This document shows positions 14,592 through 15,196 of a stretch of DNA of 15,196 bases, one piece after another. This stretch comes from Alphaproteobacteria bacterium (GTDB lineage: Bacteria; Pseudomonadota; Alphaproteobacteria; Sphingomonadales; Emcibacteraceae), in contig JAUILB010000032.1 in assembly GCA_030432815.1 (NCBI GenBank), positions 1-15,196 of the forward strand, written 5' to 3'. The first letter of the stretch is position 1, and each line of letters starts with the position of its first letter. The notes under the pieces were generated by a model, which searched no databases, was not told where the DNA came from, and saw nothing but the letters and a program-made list of their open reading frames with translations. Both the position numbers and the translations under genes were made by a program.

Positions 14592-15118
14592 TGGCAACTA
14601 TATTTACCCACCCGATTGTGCCTGTGGCAGCAGCTTACCTGATTGGTCGGGATAAGATACCCACAAGATTGTTGGTTGCCGCCGGGATGGTATCCATAAT
14701 TCCGGATTTCGATGTAATCGGGCTTCAATACGGTATTTCTTACGGTGATCAATTCGGACACAGGGGCTTTACCCATTCAATCTTTTTTGCCCTTATGATG
14801 GCGATAATAGCATCCCTTTCAAACAGTTATTTACAAGCATCCAAAAATATATGCTTCTGGATGGTATTTATTGGTTGCTGTTCACATGGTGTGCTTGATG
14901 CCTTTACCGATGGCGGGCGCGGTATTGCTTTTTTCTGGCCAATTACAGCAGAAAGATACTTCTTCCCTTGGCAACCCATTGAGGTTTCCCCCATCGGTCT
15001 GTCACGTTTTCTGACACCACGAGGGCTTGATGTTTTGATCAGTGAATTTTGGATTGTTTGGATTCCGGCAGGTATTCTTATGATTTTAGGTAAAAGAATG
15101 TCTTCTAATCCCAATTAG
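14591..15118 (+). CDS. YdjM/DUF457-like membrane-bound metal-dependent hydrolase
   Basis: The product has 175 residues from the ATG at 14591, which overlaps the preceding stop codon as TGATG; a GTG one codon earlier is possible. Family motifs are clear: IPDFDV (37-42), HRGFTHS (57-63), SHGVLDAFTDGGRG (98-111) and FFWP (114-117). In the YdjM/DUF457 group, the Asp residues and the HRGxTHS and HxxLD motifs probably bind the metal, with hydrophobic helices anchoring the protein in the inner membrane. Segments at 63-79, 88-103 and 150-167 are membrane candidates. Relatives are SOS-regulated in E. coli, but I see no LexA site here. GAGGA lies about 12 bases upstream. It is the third gene of the apparent oxidase-4 operon. 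The true substrate of the family is not established. Confidence 0.85.
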   Translation: MATIFTHPIVPVAAAYLIGRDKIPTRLLVAAGMVSIIPDFDVIGLQYGISYGDQFGHRGFTHSIFFALMMAIIASLSNSYLQASKNICFWMVFIGCCSHGVLDAFTDGGRGIAFFWPITAERYFFPWQPIEVSPIGLSRFLTPRGLDVLISEFWIVWIPAGILMILGKRMSSNPN

Positions 15119-15163
15119 CTTATAGTATAAGGCCATTTTTAAGGCGATTAAGGCTATTTTCAA

Positions 15164-15196
15164 ATGACAGAAAGAAAAATCGAAAAAGCGATCTTC
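15164..15196 (+). CDS. start of a further gene, possibly UPF0114 family (truncated by window end)
   Basis: An ATG at 15164 opens a reading frame of 11 codons that runs to the window edge, reading MTERKIEKAIF. AAGG lies about 10 bases upstream. The pattern of charged residues followed by IEKAIF resembles the N-terminus of UPF0114 (YqhA-like) membrane proteins, which continue with ASRWLLAP, but that part is outside the window. The family guess is therefore tentative. Confidence 0.35.
   Translation, partial: MTERKIEKAIF

Noticed and set aside
14560..14600. LexA operator ahead of the YdjM-like gene
   Set aside because: No recognisable SOS box is present in or before the operon, and the gene is translationally coupled to its upstream neighbour.

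Overview
The window reads as chromosomal DNA of a Gram-negative bacterium, most likely a marine-type alphaproteobacterium. This is an inference from lipoproteins with lipoboxes, Tat-type signal peptides, DUF2799-type lipoproteins and a moderate-to-low GC content judged by eye; nothing here fixes the genus. It is densely coding. The longest gaps (238-430, 5725-5910, 6982-7185) are each under 210 bases and look like promoter or terminator regions. I see no rRNA, tRNA, CRISPR array, insertion sequence or phage gene.

Left part (1-3184): the 5' end of an acyl-CoA dehydrogenase gene on the minus strand, then two paralogous DUF2799-like lipoprotein genes on the plus strand (431-1072 and 2476-3117) flanking a minus-strand gene for a secreted gluzincin-like metallopeptidase (1077-2333). 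The two lipoprotein genes share a short upstream block at nearly the same distance from the start codon, so gene and leader were duplicated together.

Middle part (3185-6981, all minus strand): in transcription order, a Tat-exported M19 dipeptidase-like protein (5911-6981), an MddA-like methanethiol methyltransferase (4978-5724), a second M19 paralogue (3765-4889), and an exported DsrE-like protein (3185-3721). Hairpin terminators lie at 5859-5887, 4924-4960 and 3121-3154. Both M19 proteins have Met-x-Glu where the family normally has the metal-binding His-x-Asp.

Right part (7186-14340, plus strand, divergent from the M19 genes): four tandem paralogues of a FAD-dependent L-amino-acid-oxidase-like enzyme (528-536 aa). 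A GNAT acetyltransferase gene sits directly behind the first copy. All four have a Tat-like N-terminus with Lys-Arg instead of Arg-Arg, a Rossmann GxGxxG motif, and residues aligning by eye with the carboxylate-binding Arg and Tyr and the flavin-proximal Lys of L-amino acid oxidases. Residues aligning with the side-chain pocket differ between copies, suggesting one scaffold diversified for several substrates. The last copy forms an operon with a small membrane protein and a YdjM-like membrane-bound hydrolase. The window ends in the start of another gene, perhaps UPF0114.

Working model (inference): exported dipeptidase-like proteins release or bind small peptides or modified amino acids, and a set of oxidases with different pockets oxidises the products outside the cytoplasm. 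The GNAT, DsrE-like and MddA-like proteins may handle downstream or sulfur-containing products. The four-oxidase, two-M19 arrangement is the part most worth following up.
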